31,250 nucleotides of DNA from Aerococcus sp. UBA6277. GTDB lineage: Bacteria; Bacillota; Bacilli; Lactobacillales; Aerococcaceae. The position numbers and the translations under genes are program-made. The notes below the pieces were generated by a model. The model was not told where the DNA came from. It did not search any database and saw nothing but the letters and a program-made list of their open reading frames with translations. This document shows, one piece after another, positions 18,145 through 27,392 of this stretch. Each line of letters opens with the position of its first letter. The stretch's first letter is position 1. The DNA lies in assembly GCF_002440555.1 (NCBI RefSeq), contig NZ_DJUR01000040.1, forward strand, positions 1 to 31,250, given 5' to 3'.

Positions 18145-19062
18145 TTATTTATGTAAAAATGATAGACCGACTGCCCCGTTTAAGGCATCAATGTCTTGCT
18201 TCTCTGCCAAGTCTTCCTTAAATGCTGTGGCACTCCCACTTTGTACCGCTAGTACGAAGGCTTGAGAAGCTGGTAAACCTTGCTGTAATCCAGCAACAAA
18301 TCCGGCAATCATTGAGTCACCAGATCCAACTGTATTGATAACTGTACCTTGAGGTGCATCAGCCTTAACAATACGGTCTTTGTCAATAAATAAGGCACCG
18401 TCACCACCTAGTGATACAACGACATTTTCTGCACCTAATTCTTGTAACTTCTTACCGTATAAAACAACGTCATCTAGTGAATTAATTTCAACACCAAATA
18501 AGTCACCTAACTCATCCTGGTTTGGTTTGACTAAAAGTGGTGCCATTGGTAAGGCTTCGATTAATTCTTGGCTTGCTGTATCGAAGATGAATGGAATACC
18601 TCGTTCTTTCAATAAGCTAATCAAGCTTAAGTAGAAATCTTCCGGTAATCCTTGTGCTTTACTACCCGATAGGACTATCAAGTCTTCTGAAGTCATCATT
18701 TGAATTTGTTGGCGCAATTGGTTAATCGCCTCTTCATCGATGACAGGGCCTGCTCCGTTAATTTCTGTTTCACTTGTTCCTTTAGTCTTCACATTTATAC
18801 GTGTTGGACTAGAAATTTCGATAAATTGAGTGGATGACCCTTCTTTTTCCAACCATTCGCGGATAAATTCCCCTGAGAAACCACCTACAAACCCTAAGGC
18901 AATATTGGGTACTTCAAATTGGTTTAGGATTCGGGATACATTAATCCCTTTCCCACCTGGTAACATCTGTTCACGCGTTGATCTATTCGTCTTCCCTGTT
19001 TGGATCTCATCAATGTACATTAAGTAATCGATTGATGGATTTAACGTTAGTGTATAAATCAA
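18145..19062 (-). CDS. fruK: 1-phosphofructokinase
   Basis: This 305-residue PfkB-family kinase converts fructose 1-phosphate to fructose 1,6-bisphosphate. It begins with the family's IYTLTLNPSIDYL, has the PGGKGINVSRIL motif near residues 36-47, VKPNQDELGDLFG near 178-190, and the catalytic end motif VINTVGSGDSMIAGF near 240-254 with the base D249. The start codon is TTG: TTG overlaps the TGA stop of fruR as TTGA, with AAAGGAGG eight bases before, indicating translational coupling. Its substrate is the product of FruA downstream. The family also holds tagatose-6-phosphate kinase, but the fructose PTS neighbour settles the identity. Confidence 0.94.
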   Translation of the reverse strand: MIYTLTLNPSIDYLMYIDEIQTGKTNRSTREQMLPGGKGINVSRILNQFEVPNIALGFVGGFSGEFIREWLEKEGSSTQFIEISSPTRINVKTKGTSETEINGAGPVIDEEAINQLRQQIQMMTSEDLIVLSGSKAQGLPEDFYLSLISLLKERGIPFIFDTASQELIEALPMAPLLVKPNQDELGDLFGVEINSLDDVVLYGKKLQELGAENVVVSLGGDGALFIDKDRIVKADAPQGTVINTVGSGDSMIAGFVAGLQQGLPASQAFVLAVQSGSATAFKEDLAEKQDIDALNGAVGLSFLHK

Positions 19063-19829
19063 TTGTTGACCTCCTTTATTTTATATACTTGAGTAAAATC
19101 TTCTTTTGCATGTCGATCTTTAAAAATATTTGTAACAACTTGGAATTCACAATCTAAGGTAACCGTGATTGGATAAGTCTTCTCAAACTTACTTTGGTCA
19201 ACCACGACATGAACGTCTATACTTTGACTGGATGCCTGCTCTTTCAAAAAGGCTTCTGCTTCGTCAGTTGTCGTCAGTCCATCATTTAAATCGATACCAT
19301 TCATCCCTAAAAATACATGGTGAAAATGGTATTTCTTTAATTGTTTATGAGCGCTTTGGCCAACAATTGCTTGGGTATTAGCCCGTAAGGTGCCCCCTAA
19401 CAATTGGATATTCAAACCTTTACCAGCTGCGACAATCGCTTGATCAACACCATTCGTAACGATATTTAATTGCATGTCTGGTGTGATAAAATCAAGCATT
19501 AGTAAGGATGTTGTACCGGCATCTAGATAAATAGTTTCGCCTTTTTCTATCAGACTCACTGCATATTGAGCAATGATTCGCTTCTCATTCGCATTATTGA
19601 GTACCTTATCACTAAATCGGGGTTCTTCTCCAATTACATGATTAGCCCCCTTTTTCAATTTGGCACCACCATGAACGCGAATTAAGAGTCCTTCATCTTC
19701 CATACTATCTAAATCACGACGCAAGGTTGATTCGCTGGCACTAGTCATAGTGACTAAGGTCTGCAAATCGACCATATGATGCTGATTTAGGTAATCTAAA
19801 ATGATGGTTTTTCGTTCTTCTAATAACAC
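19059..19829 (-). CDS. fruR: DeoR-family regulator of the fructose operon
   Basis: This 256-residue protein has an N-terminal DeoR-type winged helix (residues 1-57, with ESTLRRDLDSMEDEGLLIRVHGGA) and a C-terminal sugar-phosphate sensing domain of the ribose-5-phosphate isomerase-like fold, with IYLDAGTT, NIVTNG and LGGTLR landmarks. It probably represses the fru operon until fructose 1-phosphate accumulates, as known for FruR of lactic acid bacteria. The likely start is a GTG at 19829 with AAAGGAT about ten bases upstream. It is the first gene of its own operon, downstream of a sigma-A promoter and a cre site, so both autoregulation and catabolite control are likely. Confidence 0.92.
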   Translation of the reverse strand: MLLEERKTIILDYLNQHHMVDLQTLVTMTSASESTLRRDLDSMEDEGLLIRVHGGAKLKKGANHVIGEEPRFSDKVLNNANEKRIIAQYAVSLIEKGETIYLDAGTTSLLMLDFITPDMQLNIVTNGVDQAIVAAGKGLNIQLLGGTLRANTQAIVGQSAHKQLKKYHFHHVFLGMNGIDLNDGLTTTDEAEAFLKEQASSQSIDVHVVVDQSKFEKTYPITVTLDCEFQVVTNIFKDRHAKEDFTQVYKIKEVNN

Positions 19830-19869
19830 TTTTTTGAAATCCTTTCACATAAATATTTTGTAAAGGGAA

Positions 19870-19883
19870 TGCAAACGCTTACT
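19870..19883. promoter_or_regulatory. cre site of the fru operon
   Basis: TGCAAACGCTTACT matches the CcpA consensus TGWAARCGYTWWCW at 13 of 14 positions. It lies just downstream of the fruR promoter, where bound CcpA would block elongation or initiation. Confidence 0.78.
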
Positions 19884-19896
19884 CAATACCACAACC

Positions 19897-19925
19897 ATTA
19901 TACACGCAAAAACATCCAGAATCAA
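19897..19925 (-). promoter_or_regulatory. Promoter of fruR-fruK-fruA
   Basis: TTGATT, a 17-base spacer and TATAAT on the minus strand. Transcription would begin near 19890, a few bases before the cre site. Confidence 0.75.
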
Positions 19926-20002
19926 TCATTTTCTTTCAAATAAAAAAGAGAACAACAAAATTCATATCCTCTTCCATATAAAATACTTATCATTATGGCC
20001 TC

Positions 20003-20473
20003 TTATGCAAATCCTTCTTCTGAATAAAATGGTGGTTGCCCCAAATGTTGAATGGCTTCATAGCGATTTTTGACGATTGCCTCCGCCATAGCTTGTAAAT
20101 CAGTCAGGTTCACCCATTTTAAATCATCATGTTTATCGGTTTCCATTATTTGGGGTGTACCCATAAATCGGTCTGTCGTCAGATATATATTATAGTAAGT
20201 TGTTTCATCATCTAAACGCAGGTGGGTTAAACCTACAAATGTTAGATCATCTACCTGAATTTGAATGCCCAATTCTTCATAAGCTTCTCGAACCATGGCT
20301 TGGCGTACTGTTTCCTGCGCTTCAACGTGCCCAGATATACAATCCCACTTATTCGCTAACATTTCCGTTTGCCCTCTGTGTTGGAGTAGGACTTGCTTTT
20401 GCCCATCCAATTTCCGGGTCAAAATTAATATGCCCGCTGAAGGGTTGGTATATCGCAATTTCTTACTTGTCAT
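20003..20473 (-). CDS. Nudix hydrolase
   Basis: This 156-residue protein has a complete Nudix box, GX5EX7REUXEEXGU, from G48 to I70 with the metal-binding residues R62-E63 and E66-E67. The strand before it (AGILILTRK...VLLQHRG) is the usual first sheet, and WDCISGHVE resembles NUDIX members of the isopentenyl-diphosphate isomerase-like group. It should hydrolyse a nucleoside diphosphate linked to some group; the substrate is not evident. It follows nnrD by 25 bases on the same strand and is probably co-transcribed with it, which suggests a shared metabolite-repair or nucleotide-cleaning role. Confidence 0.82.
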   Translation of the reverse strand: MTSKKLRYTNPSAGILILTRKLDGQKQVLLQHRGQTEMLANKWDCISGHVEAQETVRQAMVREAYEELGIQIQVDDLTFVGLTHLRLDDETTYYNIYLTTDRFMGTPQIMETDKHDDLKWVNLTDLQAMAEAIVKNRYEAIQHLGQPPFYSEEGFA

Positions 20474-20498
20474 TTCATCCCACTTTCTAATTTTATAT

Positions 20499-21395
20499 CT
20501 AAAGTTCTTTTTTTGAGATTTCTTTCATTGTATAAGGAATTCGTTTGCTAATTTGACTCGGTAGGACAACGTAGTGGTCTTCATACAGCTGGTCACCAAT
20601 GTAGGAATGCAAGAAAACGCCTAGCTTAACTGCATCCACCGTTTTGTTTAATTGACCTGCTAAACCAGCAACCATCCCCGCTAGCGTGTCCCCCATACCG
20701 CCAGTCGCCATGCCAGGATTCCCCCCAGTATTTCGGTAACTGACCCGCTCATTTGGCACATAAATTTCCGTTGATGACCCTTTCAGTACTAGGATAGTAC
20801 CCTCTAGGTCTACCCAATTTTGAATGCTCGCTTGGTCATCGGCCGGGATTTTTCCTGCAGTCAGTCTACGCCATTCTCCTTGATGCGGTGTCAAAATGAT
20901 TTCATGTTGATTGTCCGGGGTAAGTAATTCTTGGATTGTCTTCTCTTCATCTTCTGCCAAATCTGCCGCCAGTAAATTTAAAGCATCTGCGTCCAAGATA
21001 ATCTTCAACGAGCGTTTTGCAGATGCAATTATGTTTTTGATTAGCTGCCATAAGTCCAGGTTATTCATTCCGAATCCAGGTCCAACCAATAGTACATCCA
21101 CTTTACCAATCATTTGCTTGATAGCTGACACATCCGCCCAATCGATGATCATAGCTTCCGGCAAAACAGTATGAATAGCAGGCAAGTTAGCTGAATCAGT
21201 TGCAATCGTGGTTAAACCTGCGCCTGAATTGACTGTAGCCATAGTCGCCATTTGAGCTGCACCACCCATGGCACGGTTCCCTGCAATAATCAGGACATGA
21301 CCAAACAGATTCTTATAGGCATCCACGTCACGAACTGGTATGAGATTTTTTATAGCTGTTAAATTCAAATCAACCTTTGATAATGTCACAACCAT
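20499..21395 (-). CDS. nnrD: ADP-dependent NAD(P)HX dehydratase
   Basis: The enzyme repairs hydrated NADH and NADPH, using ADP. The ribokinase-like fold is marked by GHVLIIAGNRAMGGAAQMA near residue 32, VLLVGPGFG near 102, LDADALNLL near 135, ILTPHQGEWRRL near 168 and NPGMATGGMGDTLAGM near 226 with the catalytic Asp. The fused epimerase domain found in the Escherichia coli protein is absent, as is usual in Gram-positive bacteria. The start is uncertain: a GTG at 21398, this ATG, and a GTG at 21389 all lie within a few bases of AGGGG, and the last has the best spacing. It leads a two-gene unit with the Nudix gene. Confidence 0.87.
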   Translation of the reverse strand: MVVTLSKVDLNLTAIKNLIPVRDVDAYKNLFGHVLIIAGNRAMGGAAQMATMATVNSGAGLTTIATDSANLPAIHTVLPEAMIIDWADVSAIKQMIGKVDVLLVGPGFGMNNLDLWQLIKNIIASAKRSLKIILDADALNLLAADLAEDEEKTIQELLTPDNQHEIILTPHQGEWRRLTAGKIPADDQASIQNWVDLEGTILVLKGSSTEIYVPNERVSYRNTGGNPGMATGGMGDTLAGMVAGLAGQLNKTVDAVKLGVFLHSYIGDQLYEDHYVVLPSQISKRIPYTMKEISKKEL

Positions 21396-21449
21396 CACCC
21401 CTTTTCTTTCATTCTAGCACTAGTAAAAGCATATGCCTAACCCTTTATA

Positions 21450-21484
21450 CGCAAAAAGGTTGGCCATATTAGCCAACCTCTTGC
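21450..21484 (-). terminator. Terminator after gdhA
   Basis: On the minus strand GAGGTTGGC and GCCAACC form a stem with a seven-base loop, followed by TTTTT. It lies 30 bases after the gdhA stop. Confidence 0.87.
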
Positions 21485-21511
21485 TTACAAATCATGTGTT
21501 ATATATTTGAA

Positions 21512-22906
<1,395 letters not shown>

Positions 22907-23018
22907 TTATTATATACAAAATCATTAAAGAAGAAAAGTTTTTTGTGACAAAATGATAAACATTTTTACAAGGAATATTGAAAGCATAGTCTTTTACGTT
23001 AGATAATCTGTCATTAGC

Positions 23019-23591
23019 CTACTCCGCTGTTTGAATATCGGCCCATCTATAGTTGATATAAGATTGACCTGGTCGGTTAATATCTGATACATGTGGATTT
23101 TCTAGAATAGATTGGTAAGACTGGTAAACTGGAATCTGAACAGCATAATCATCTAAGCCAGCTTTTTAAAGCATAATCAGCGTTTCCCATCTACCACTAG
23201 GATCAAGGGCCTGCGCACGACTTTGAGCCACCAATTCATCCAATTCATCATATTGATAATTTCCGCGGGTAATAGTGGAATCAAAACGTTCTAAATAGTT
23301 GATTGGGCCCCCGAAATCAGCTTGCCAGAAAGTAACACCTAAGTCATAGTCACCATCAGATAAGGCTGCAAATCGAGCAGATGACGGCATAGTCTTTATG
23401 GTAACTTCAATACCCTGCAGATTTTCTGTTAATTGCGATTGAATATACTCAGCAAAAATTTGGCTTTCTTCATCATCAGCCGCAACCATCTCCAACGATA
23501 AAGAATCTATACCAGCCTCCGTTAAACCATTTTCCCAATTTTTTTGAGCAGTTTCTAAATCGTAATCTGTAATTCTCTCCCTGATTTCAAA
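23019..23591 (-). pseudogene. Oligopeptide ABC binding protein (oppA-type), C-terminal remnant
   Basis: One reading frame, open from about 23591, encodes the last third (about 190 residues) of a family-5 solute-binding protein. It runs from RERITDYDLETAQKNWENGL through GDYDLGVTFWQADFGGPINYLERF to a stop at 23163-23165, then continues in the same frame with KAGLDDYAVQIPVYQSYQ and ends RWADIQTAE. The family's usual AVQIPVYQ element confirms identity. It lacks its first 350 residues, including the signal peptide, and has the in-frame TAA, so it is a double-broken pseudogene. No oppBCDF genes are near. The left boundary of the surviving homology is sharp, suggesting a deletion. Confidence 0.85.
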
Positions 23592-23776
23592 TTACAAGTG
23601 ACAAGGGCTTTTATTTTTGATAGAATTGTACCTTGGTCGTATCGATATTTATATTGAATGAGGTACCAAATTTGCACTTATAAATCTTCATGAATTTTTT
23701 TAAGTTTTGAAAATTCCCATACATCAACCTTTTGGAACAGCTACATTTTTTGCAAAAATAATTTAAGCTAAACAAC

Positions 23777-23809
23777 TTGACTCAGGACTAAAAACCCTAT
23801 ATATTGTGT
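23777..23809 (+). promoter_or_regulatory. nrdH promoter with overlapping NrdR box
   Basis: TTGACT, a 17-base spacer and TATATT form the promoter. ACCCTATATATTGTGT at 23794-23809 matches the NrdR box ACACTATATATTGTGT at 15 of 16 positions and covers the -10, so NrdR would repress by blocking RNA polymerase. Only one box is seen; NrdR usually binds a pair. Confidence 0.78.
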
Positions 23810-23856
23810 TCATAAGATAAATCACAACTACATGTGGCATATTTAGGGGGATAATC

Positions 23857-24078
23857 ATGGTAACTGTATATACAAAACCAAATTGCATGCAATGCAATTT
23901 CACAAAAAAATTTTTAACTGAAAAAGAAATCGAATTTCAAACAATCGATGTTACAGAATCAGAAGAAGCGTTAGCTGAAGTTAAAGGCATGGGTTTCCAA
24001 GCTGTACCTGTAATCGTTGCAGAAAATGAAGAAGCTTTCTACGGTTTCCAACCAGACCGTTTAGCAAAATTAGTTTAA
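23857..24078 (+). CDS. nrdH: NrdH redoxin
   Basis: This is a 73-residue glutaredoxin-like protein that donates electrons to class Ib ribonucleotide reductase. The redox motif C10-M-Q-C13 follows the first strand, and the VPVIV and GFQPDRL segments match NrdH proteins. It starts with an ATG behind AGGGGG. An NrdR box overlies its promoter, tying it to deoxynucleotide supply. Unusually, no nrdI, nrdE or nrdF lies downstream: a terminator comes 15 bases after the stop. The reductase genes must be elsewhere, or the redoxin serves another partner. Confidence 0.9.
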   Translation: MVTVYTKPNCMQCNFTKKFLTEKEIEFQTIDVTESEEALAEVKGMGFQAVPVIVAENEEAFYGFQPDRLAKLV

Positions 24079-24090
24079 TCAAATTAAATG

Positions 24091-24124
24091 AAACGACTGA
24101 AGGTCAAACTTCAGTCGTTTTATA
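24091..24124 (+). terminator. Terminator after nrdH
   Basis: ACGACTGAAG and CTTCAGTCGT form a 10-bp stem with a six-base loop followed by TTT. It ends the nrdH transcript. Confidence 0.85.
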
Positions 24125-24125
24125 T

Positions 24126-24186
24126 AAAAAGCGTCACGCCCTCTTCCTCATCAACATGATTTAGGATTTGGACTGTGACGCTTTTC
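24126..24186. terminator. Long-loop terminator after trpXYZ
   Basis: GCGTCAC and GTGACGC form a 7-bp stem around a 37-base loop, with an A-run on the left and TTTT on the right. On the minus strand it follows trpZ. The large loop makes it a weaker call than the others. Confidence 0.6.
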
Positions 24187-24191
24187 TTTGT

Positions 24192-24992
24192 TTAAATAGA
24201 ACTATCTTGTTCTTGATAGTCTGATTCAGCCAAGTCGGCCATGATTTGGTATAAATCACCTGCTGTTAACTGGTCTTTTTCTTCTTTACTAAAATCTTTA
24301 ATGATTTTACCGTGGTGTAAAAGGATCATCCGATTACCATATAATAAGGCATCTTGCAGATTATGAGTAATCATTAATGCTGTTAGATTATGGTCTTTTA
24401 CTTGGTCAGATGAAATTTCCAAAATGCGTTTAGATGTCTTTGCGTCTAATGCTGCTGTATGTTCATCTAATAGTAAAATTTCTGGTTTAGTGATAGTTGC
24501 CATCAATAAAGCAATCGCTTGTCTTTGCCCTCCGGATAATAAGCCGATTTCAGCATCCAATCGATTTTCTAATCCTAAATGCAATTGGCTTAAAGCCTCT
24601 TGGAATTGTTTCCGATTGTCATCTTTAATAGCTAACCCTAAACCTCGTTTTTGTCCTCGTTTTAAAGCTAATGATAAGTTTTCTTCAACGGTCATACGTG
24701 GTGCTGTCCCCATTGACGGATTTTGAAATACGCGGGAAACAAATTTAGCCCGGTCCTCCTCAGCAAGACGACTAATGTCTTTATCGTTTAATGTGATGGC
24801 ACCTGAGTCTAACAGGAAGGTACCTGCAATGGCGTTCAATAGGGTTGATTTCCCTGCCCCGTTACCCCCGACAATGGTAATGAAGTCGCCTTTTTCCACT
24901 GTTAATGATAAGTTATCTAAAGCTGCAAAGGTATCCGGTGTTCGTTTGTTAAATACTTTTCTCGCTTGGTTAATTTCTAATAAGGTCGTCAT
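24192..24992 (-). CDS. trpZ: TrpXYZ-type ABC importer, ATPase
   Basis: This 266-residue ATPase has Walker A GGNGAGKS near residues 42-49, the signature LSGGQRQ near 154-160, Walker B ILLLDEHTAALD near 175-186 and the H-loop MITHN near 214. It drives the importer whose permease and binding protein are encoded just upstream; the start overlaps the permease stop by one base (TAATG), which implies translational coupling. The ATPase of this three-gene family is called TrpZ in streptococci, where the system is linked to tryptophan; the substrate here is inferred by family and could be another aromatic or small compound. Confidence 0.88.
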   Translation of the reverse strand: MTTLLEINQARKVFNKRTPDTFAALDNLSLTVEKGDFITIVGGNGAGKSTLLNAIAGTFLLDSGAITLNDKDISRLAEEDRAKFVSRVFQNPSMGTAPRMTVEENLSLALKRGQKRGLGLAIKDDNRKQFQEALSQLHLGLENRLDAEIGLLSGGQRQAIALLMATITKPEILLLDEHTAALDAKTSKRILEISSDQVKDHNLTALMITHNLQDALLYGNRMILLHHGKIIKDFSKEEKDQLTAGDLYQIMADLAESDYQEQDSSI

Positions 24993-25882
24993 TATTTAGC
25001 CACCTTTCTATATTCACGGTAGTCAGCCACTTTATTCTGAATGGTTGGAATAGCCAGACATAAAGCAACGATAATTGCTGAGAATAGACGGAAGTCATTC
25101 GCTTCAAAGTTCATCATTAAGACAATCGTTAATAGTAAACGGTAAATAATTGAGCCCACTACGATCGTGATAAAACGAACGCCTAATTTTACATTACGGA
25201 ATAGTACTTCCCCGATAATAATGGAAGCTAAACCAATTACTACAGTACCAACACCCATTTGAATATCAGCATAGCCATTATCAGTAGAAACAATATAACC
25301 TGACACAGCGATTAATCCATTGGCTAGCATGTAACCAAGCATAGTCATCTCTGACGTTTCAATCCCTAGTGATTTAGCCATTTGCATATTATCACCTGTT
25401 GCAATCAAAGCTTGCCCCATTTCGGTTTTAAAGAAATAAGTTAACAGGAAAATAATTGCTGCTACAATAATTAAACCAATCACAATGGTATCTACATTAC
25501 GTGGTAAGGATAAACCAGCAATCGCAGTTTTTAAAGTCGTCACCGTTGATAAAGACATGTTAGCCTTACCCATGATTTTCAAGTTGATTGAGTAAATCCC
25601 TGTCATGGTAATAATCCCTGCTAATAACGGATTAATTTTCAAGCGGGTTACTAAAAAACCTGTAACAGCTCCTGCAGCCATACCTGCTAACAATGAAATC
25701 AACAATGACGTGAAAGGATCTATATTAAAGTAAAGCATCTGGGCGCCAATGGCACCACCTAGTACAAACGACCCTTCAGTTGTCATATCCGGTGCATTTA
25801 AAATTCTAAAAGTGATATAAATGCCGAGACCCATTACAGCCCAGATTGTCCCTTGAGAAAAAGCACTAATTATCATGTCCAT
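24992..25882 (-). CDS. trpY: TrpXYZ-type ABC importer, permease
   Basis: This 296-residue membrane protein has eight or nine hydrophobic segments. It resembles the branched-chain amino-acid-like permease family (BPD_transp_2), as in the opening FRILNAPDMTTEGSFVLGGAIGAQ and the EMTMLGYMLANGLIAVSGYI stretch. It provides the translocation path for the ligand bound by the neighbouring TrpX. The ribosome site AAGGAGGAG precedes the ATG; a second ATG two codons later is possible. It sits 12 bases after trpX and overlaps trpZ by one base. Family usage in streptococci gives the name; no substrate-specific residue can be read from the sequence. Confidence 0.88.
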   Translation of the reverse strand: MDMIISAFSQGTIWAVMGLGIYITFRILNAPDMTTEGSFVLGGAIGAQMLYFNIDPFTSLLISLLAGMAAGAVTGFLVTRLKINPLLAGIITMTGIYSINLKIMGKANMSLSTVTTLKTAIAGLSLPRNVDTIVIGLIIVAAIIFLLTYFFKTEMGQALIATGDNMQMAKSLGIETSEMTMLGYMLANGLIAVSGYIVSTDNGYADIQMGVGTVVIGLASIIIGEVLFRNVKLGVRFITIVVGSIIYRLLLTIVLMMNFEANDFRLFSAIIVALCLAIPTIQNKVADYREYRKVAK

Positions 25883-25894
25883 ATGGTCTCCTCC

Positions 25895-26962
25895 TTATTC
25901 TCCAACCAATTCAGCGTATTCGTCACTGTTAACATCAATGGCCGCATCAATCAATTCTTGTGGTAGTTGAATGCCTAATTCTTCAGCTTTAGCCGTATTG
26001 ATGTAGGTATCTGTTTTGTCATTATAGATAATTGGATAAGTTGCCGTATCTGCGCCCTCAATGACATCGGCCACTACTGTCGCTGTATCTAAACCGAATT
26101 GATATTGGTTGATACCAACTGTCGCTAACCCACCATCAGCAACCATAGCGTCTACCACTGGAATAACTGGTATCCCGTTTGCATCTGTTACTTGAATTAA
26201 GGTATCCATAGCACTAGCAATTGTATTGTCGTTCGGTACCCAGATAACATCCACTTGGCCAGCTAATTGTTCAGCGACTGACGCTAGATCATTTGTTGAA
26301 GTAATGGTAGATTCTACTACGTTCAACCCTCTTGATTCGGCTTCACCCTTGGCTTCACTAACCGTTTTCGTTACATTCGATTCTGAAGAGTTATAAATGA
26401 TGCCCACATTTTCCATGTCTGGTAAAATGTCTTGCATTAAATCAAATTGTTCTGCCACTGGTGCCATATCTGTAACCCCTGTTACGTTAGCCCCTGGTTG
26501 TTCATCAGAAGCGATAAAACCGTTGTTAGCGGGGTCTGATACCGCAGATAAGATCACCGGGCGATCGCCGTTAGCGGCATTGGCTAAAGCTTGCGCAGCT
26601 GGCGTTGCGATACCGACTAAAATATCAGCATTTTCAGCAAGAAAAGCATTCGCAATCATGGCTAAGTCAGATTGGTTTCCTTGGCCATTTTGATAGTCAA
26701 TTGTGATGTTTTCACCATCTACATAGCCACGTTCAGCCATACCATCATAGAAACCATCTCTAATTTGGTCTAATGAAGGATGTTGGATAAATTGTAATAA
26801 ACCAATAATGATGTCTTCTTCTGTTTCCACTAATTGAGATTCATCTACCTCTTGACTTGCGGCCTCTAGTCCCTCTCGTTTTGCAATAAGGGTTGGCATT
26901 ACAAGATATAATGCAAAAAGGGCAATCACTAATACCGCGCCCATACTTGAAATTTTCTTCAT
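25895..26962 (-). CDS. trpX: TrpX-type substrate-binding protein
   Basis: This 355-residue protein is a periplasmic-fold binding protein of the ABC_sub_bind family. Landmarks are GLLQFIQHPSLDQIRDGFYDG, DILVGIATPAAQALANA, NVGIIYNSSESNV and DVIWVPNDNTIASAM. The N-terminus is basic with one hydrophobic segment (residues 4-25), but there is no lipobox cysteine, so the protein is probably anchored by an uncleaved helix. Relatives in streptococci are called TrpX and linked to tryptophan import; other family members bind aromatic or peptide-like ligands. It is the first gene of the operon, behind a structured leader with a terminator. Confidence 0.87.
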   Translation of the reverse strand: MKKISSMGAVLVIALFALYLVMPTLIAKREGLEAASQEVDESQLVETEEDIIIGLLQFIQHPSLDQIRDGFYDGMAERGYVDGENITIDYQNGQGNQSDLAMIANAFLAENADILVGIATPAAQALANAANGDRPVILSAVSDPANNGFIASDEQPGANVTGVTDMAPVAEQFDLMQDILPDMENVGIIYNSSESNVTKTVSEAKGEAESRGLNVVESTITSTNDLASVAEQLAGQVDVIWVPNDNTIASAMDTLIQVTDANGIPVIPVVDAMVADGGLATVGINQYQFGLDTATVVADVIEGADTATYPIIYNDKTDTYINTAKAEELGIQLPQELIDAAIDVNSDEYAELVGE

Positions 26963-27238
26963 GTCTTTCCTCCTAATTTTGACAATAAAAAACGCCCTAC
27001 TCTAAACTGTAGGACGCTAGGTCCCACATAGTTGATTGGTAAATCATTACTATCATGTCTATGTGGGGGTTATTTTGAAAGGCTCAAATTTTTCTCCACA
27101 TAAATACAGTCCAGAAAACTGAAGTTGTATCTATGCGCACTCGTGCAGATACAACTAATTCATGTGGCTTTGCCAATATTTCATTGTTTGCACAGTAGTT
27201 AACATTTGAGTGGCTCCCTTCGTCTTTGATATCTCGTT
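26963..27238 (-). promoter_or_regulatory. Structured trpX leader with an attenuator; class unassigned
   Basis: On the minus strand the leader folds into a long closing helix, GAAGGG/CCTTTC plus CTCAAAT/ATTTGAG (27221-27204 with 27089-27077). It encloses CCACAT/ATGTGG and a 10-bp stem AGTTGTATCT/AGATACAACT. Downstream, three hairpins overlap and exclude one another: CCCACATAG/CTATGTGGG (27067-27023), GTGGGAC/GTCCTAC (27027-27009) and the terminator CGTCCTAC/GTAGGGCG with a T-run (27016-26986). The middle one would be an antiterminator. GUGGGACC resembles the T-box UGGNACC element, but stem I features of a T-box are not seen. Confidence 0.72.
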
Positions 27239-27244
27239 AAACAA

Positions 27245-27273
27245 ATATTAACAAATCATGAGAAAAATGACAA
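27245..27273 (-). promoter_or_regulatory. Promoter of the trpXYZ operon
   Basis: TTGTCA, a 17-base spacer and TAATAT on the minus strand. It would start a leader of about 275 nt. Confidence 0.72.
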
Positions 27274-27338
27274 GCATTATATCTGGGAAATAACGATTTT
27301 TGCCTAGAAAAAATCTTGTCAGCAAAAAAACGCATCTT

Positions 27339-27367
27339 TTGCCAAAATCGCCAATAACCCTTATAAT
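27339..27367 (+). promoter_or_regulatory. Promoter of rqcH
   Basis: TTGCCA, a 17-base spacer and TATAAT, about 25 bases before the start of rqcH. It is divergent from the trpXYZ promoter; the 65 bases between them hold no other feature I recognise. Confidence 0.72.
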
Positions 27368-27392
27368 GAAATGCTAGGAAGGTGGTGCTTAC

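Noticed and set aside
23620..23700. Minus-strand stretch with about 26 open codons (MKIYKCKFGTSFNINIDTTK...) that could be a transposase or other remnant.
   Set aside because: No motif I can identify, no terminal repeats found, and chance is likely at this length.
26963..27238. Straight call of a T-box riboswitch for the trpX leader.
   Set aside because: Only the UGGNACC-like element fits; the specifier stem and its conserved bulges are not seen, so it is left unassigned.
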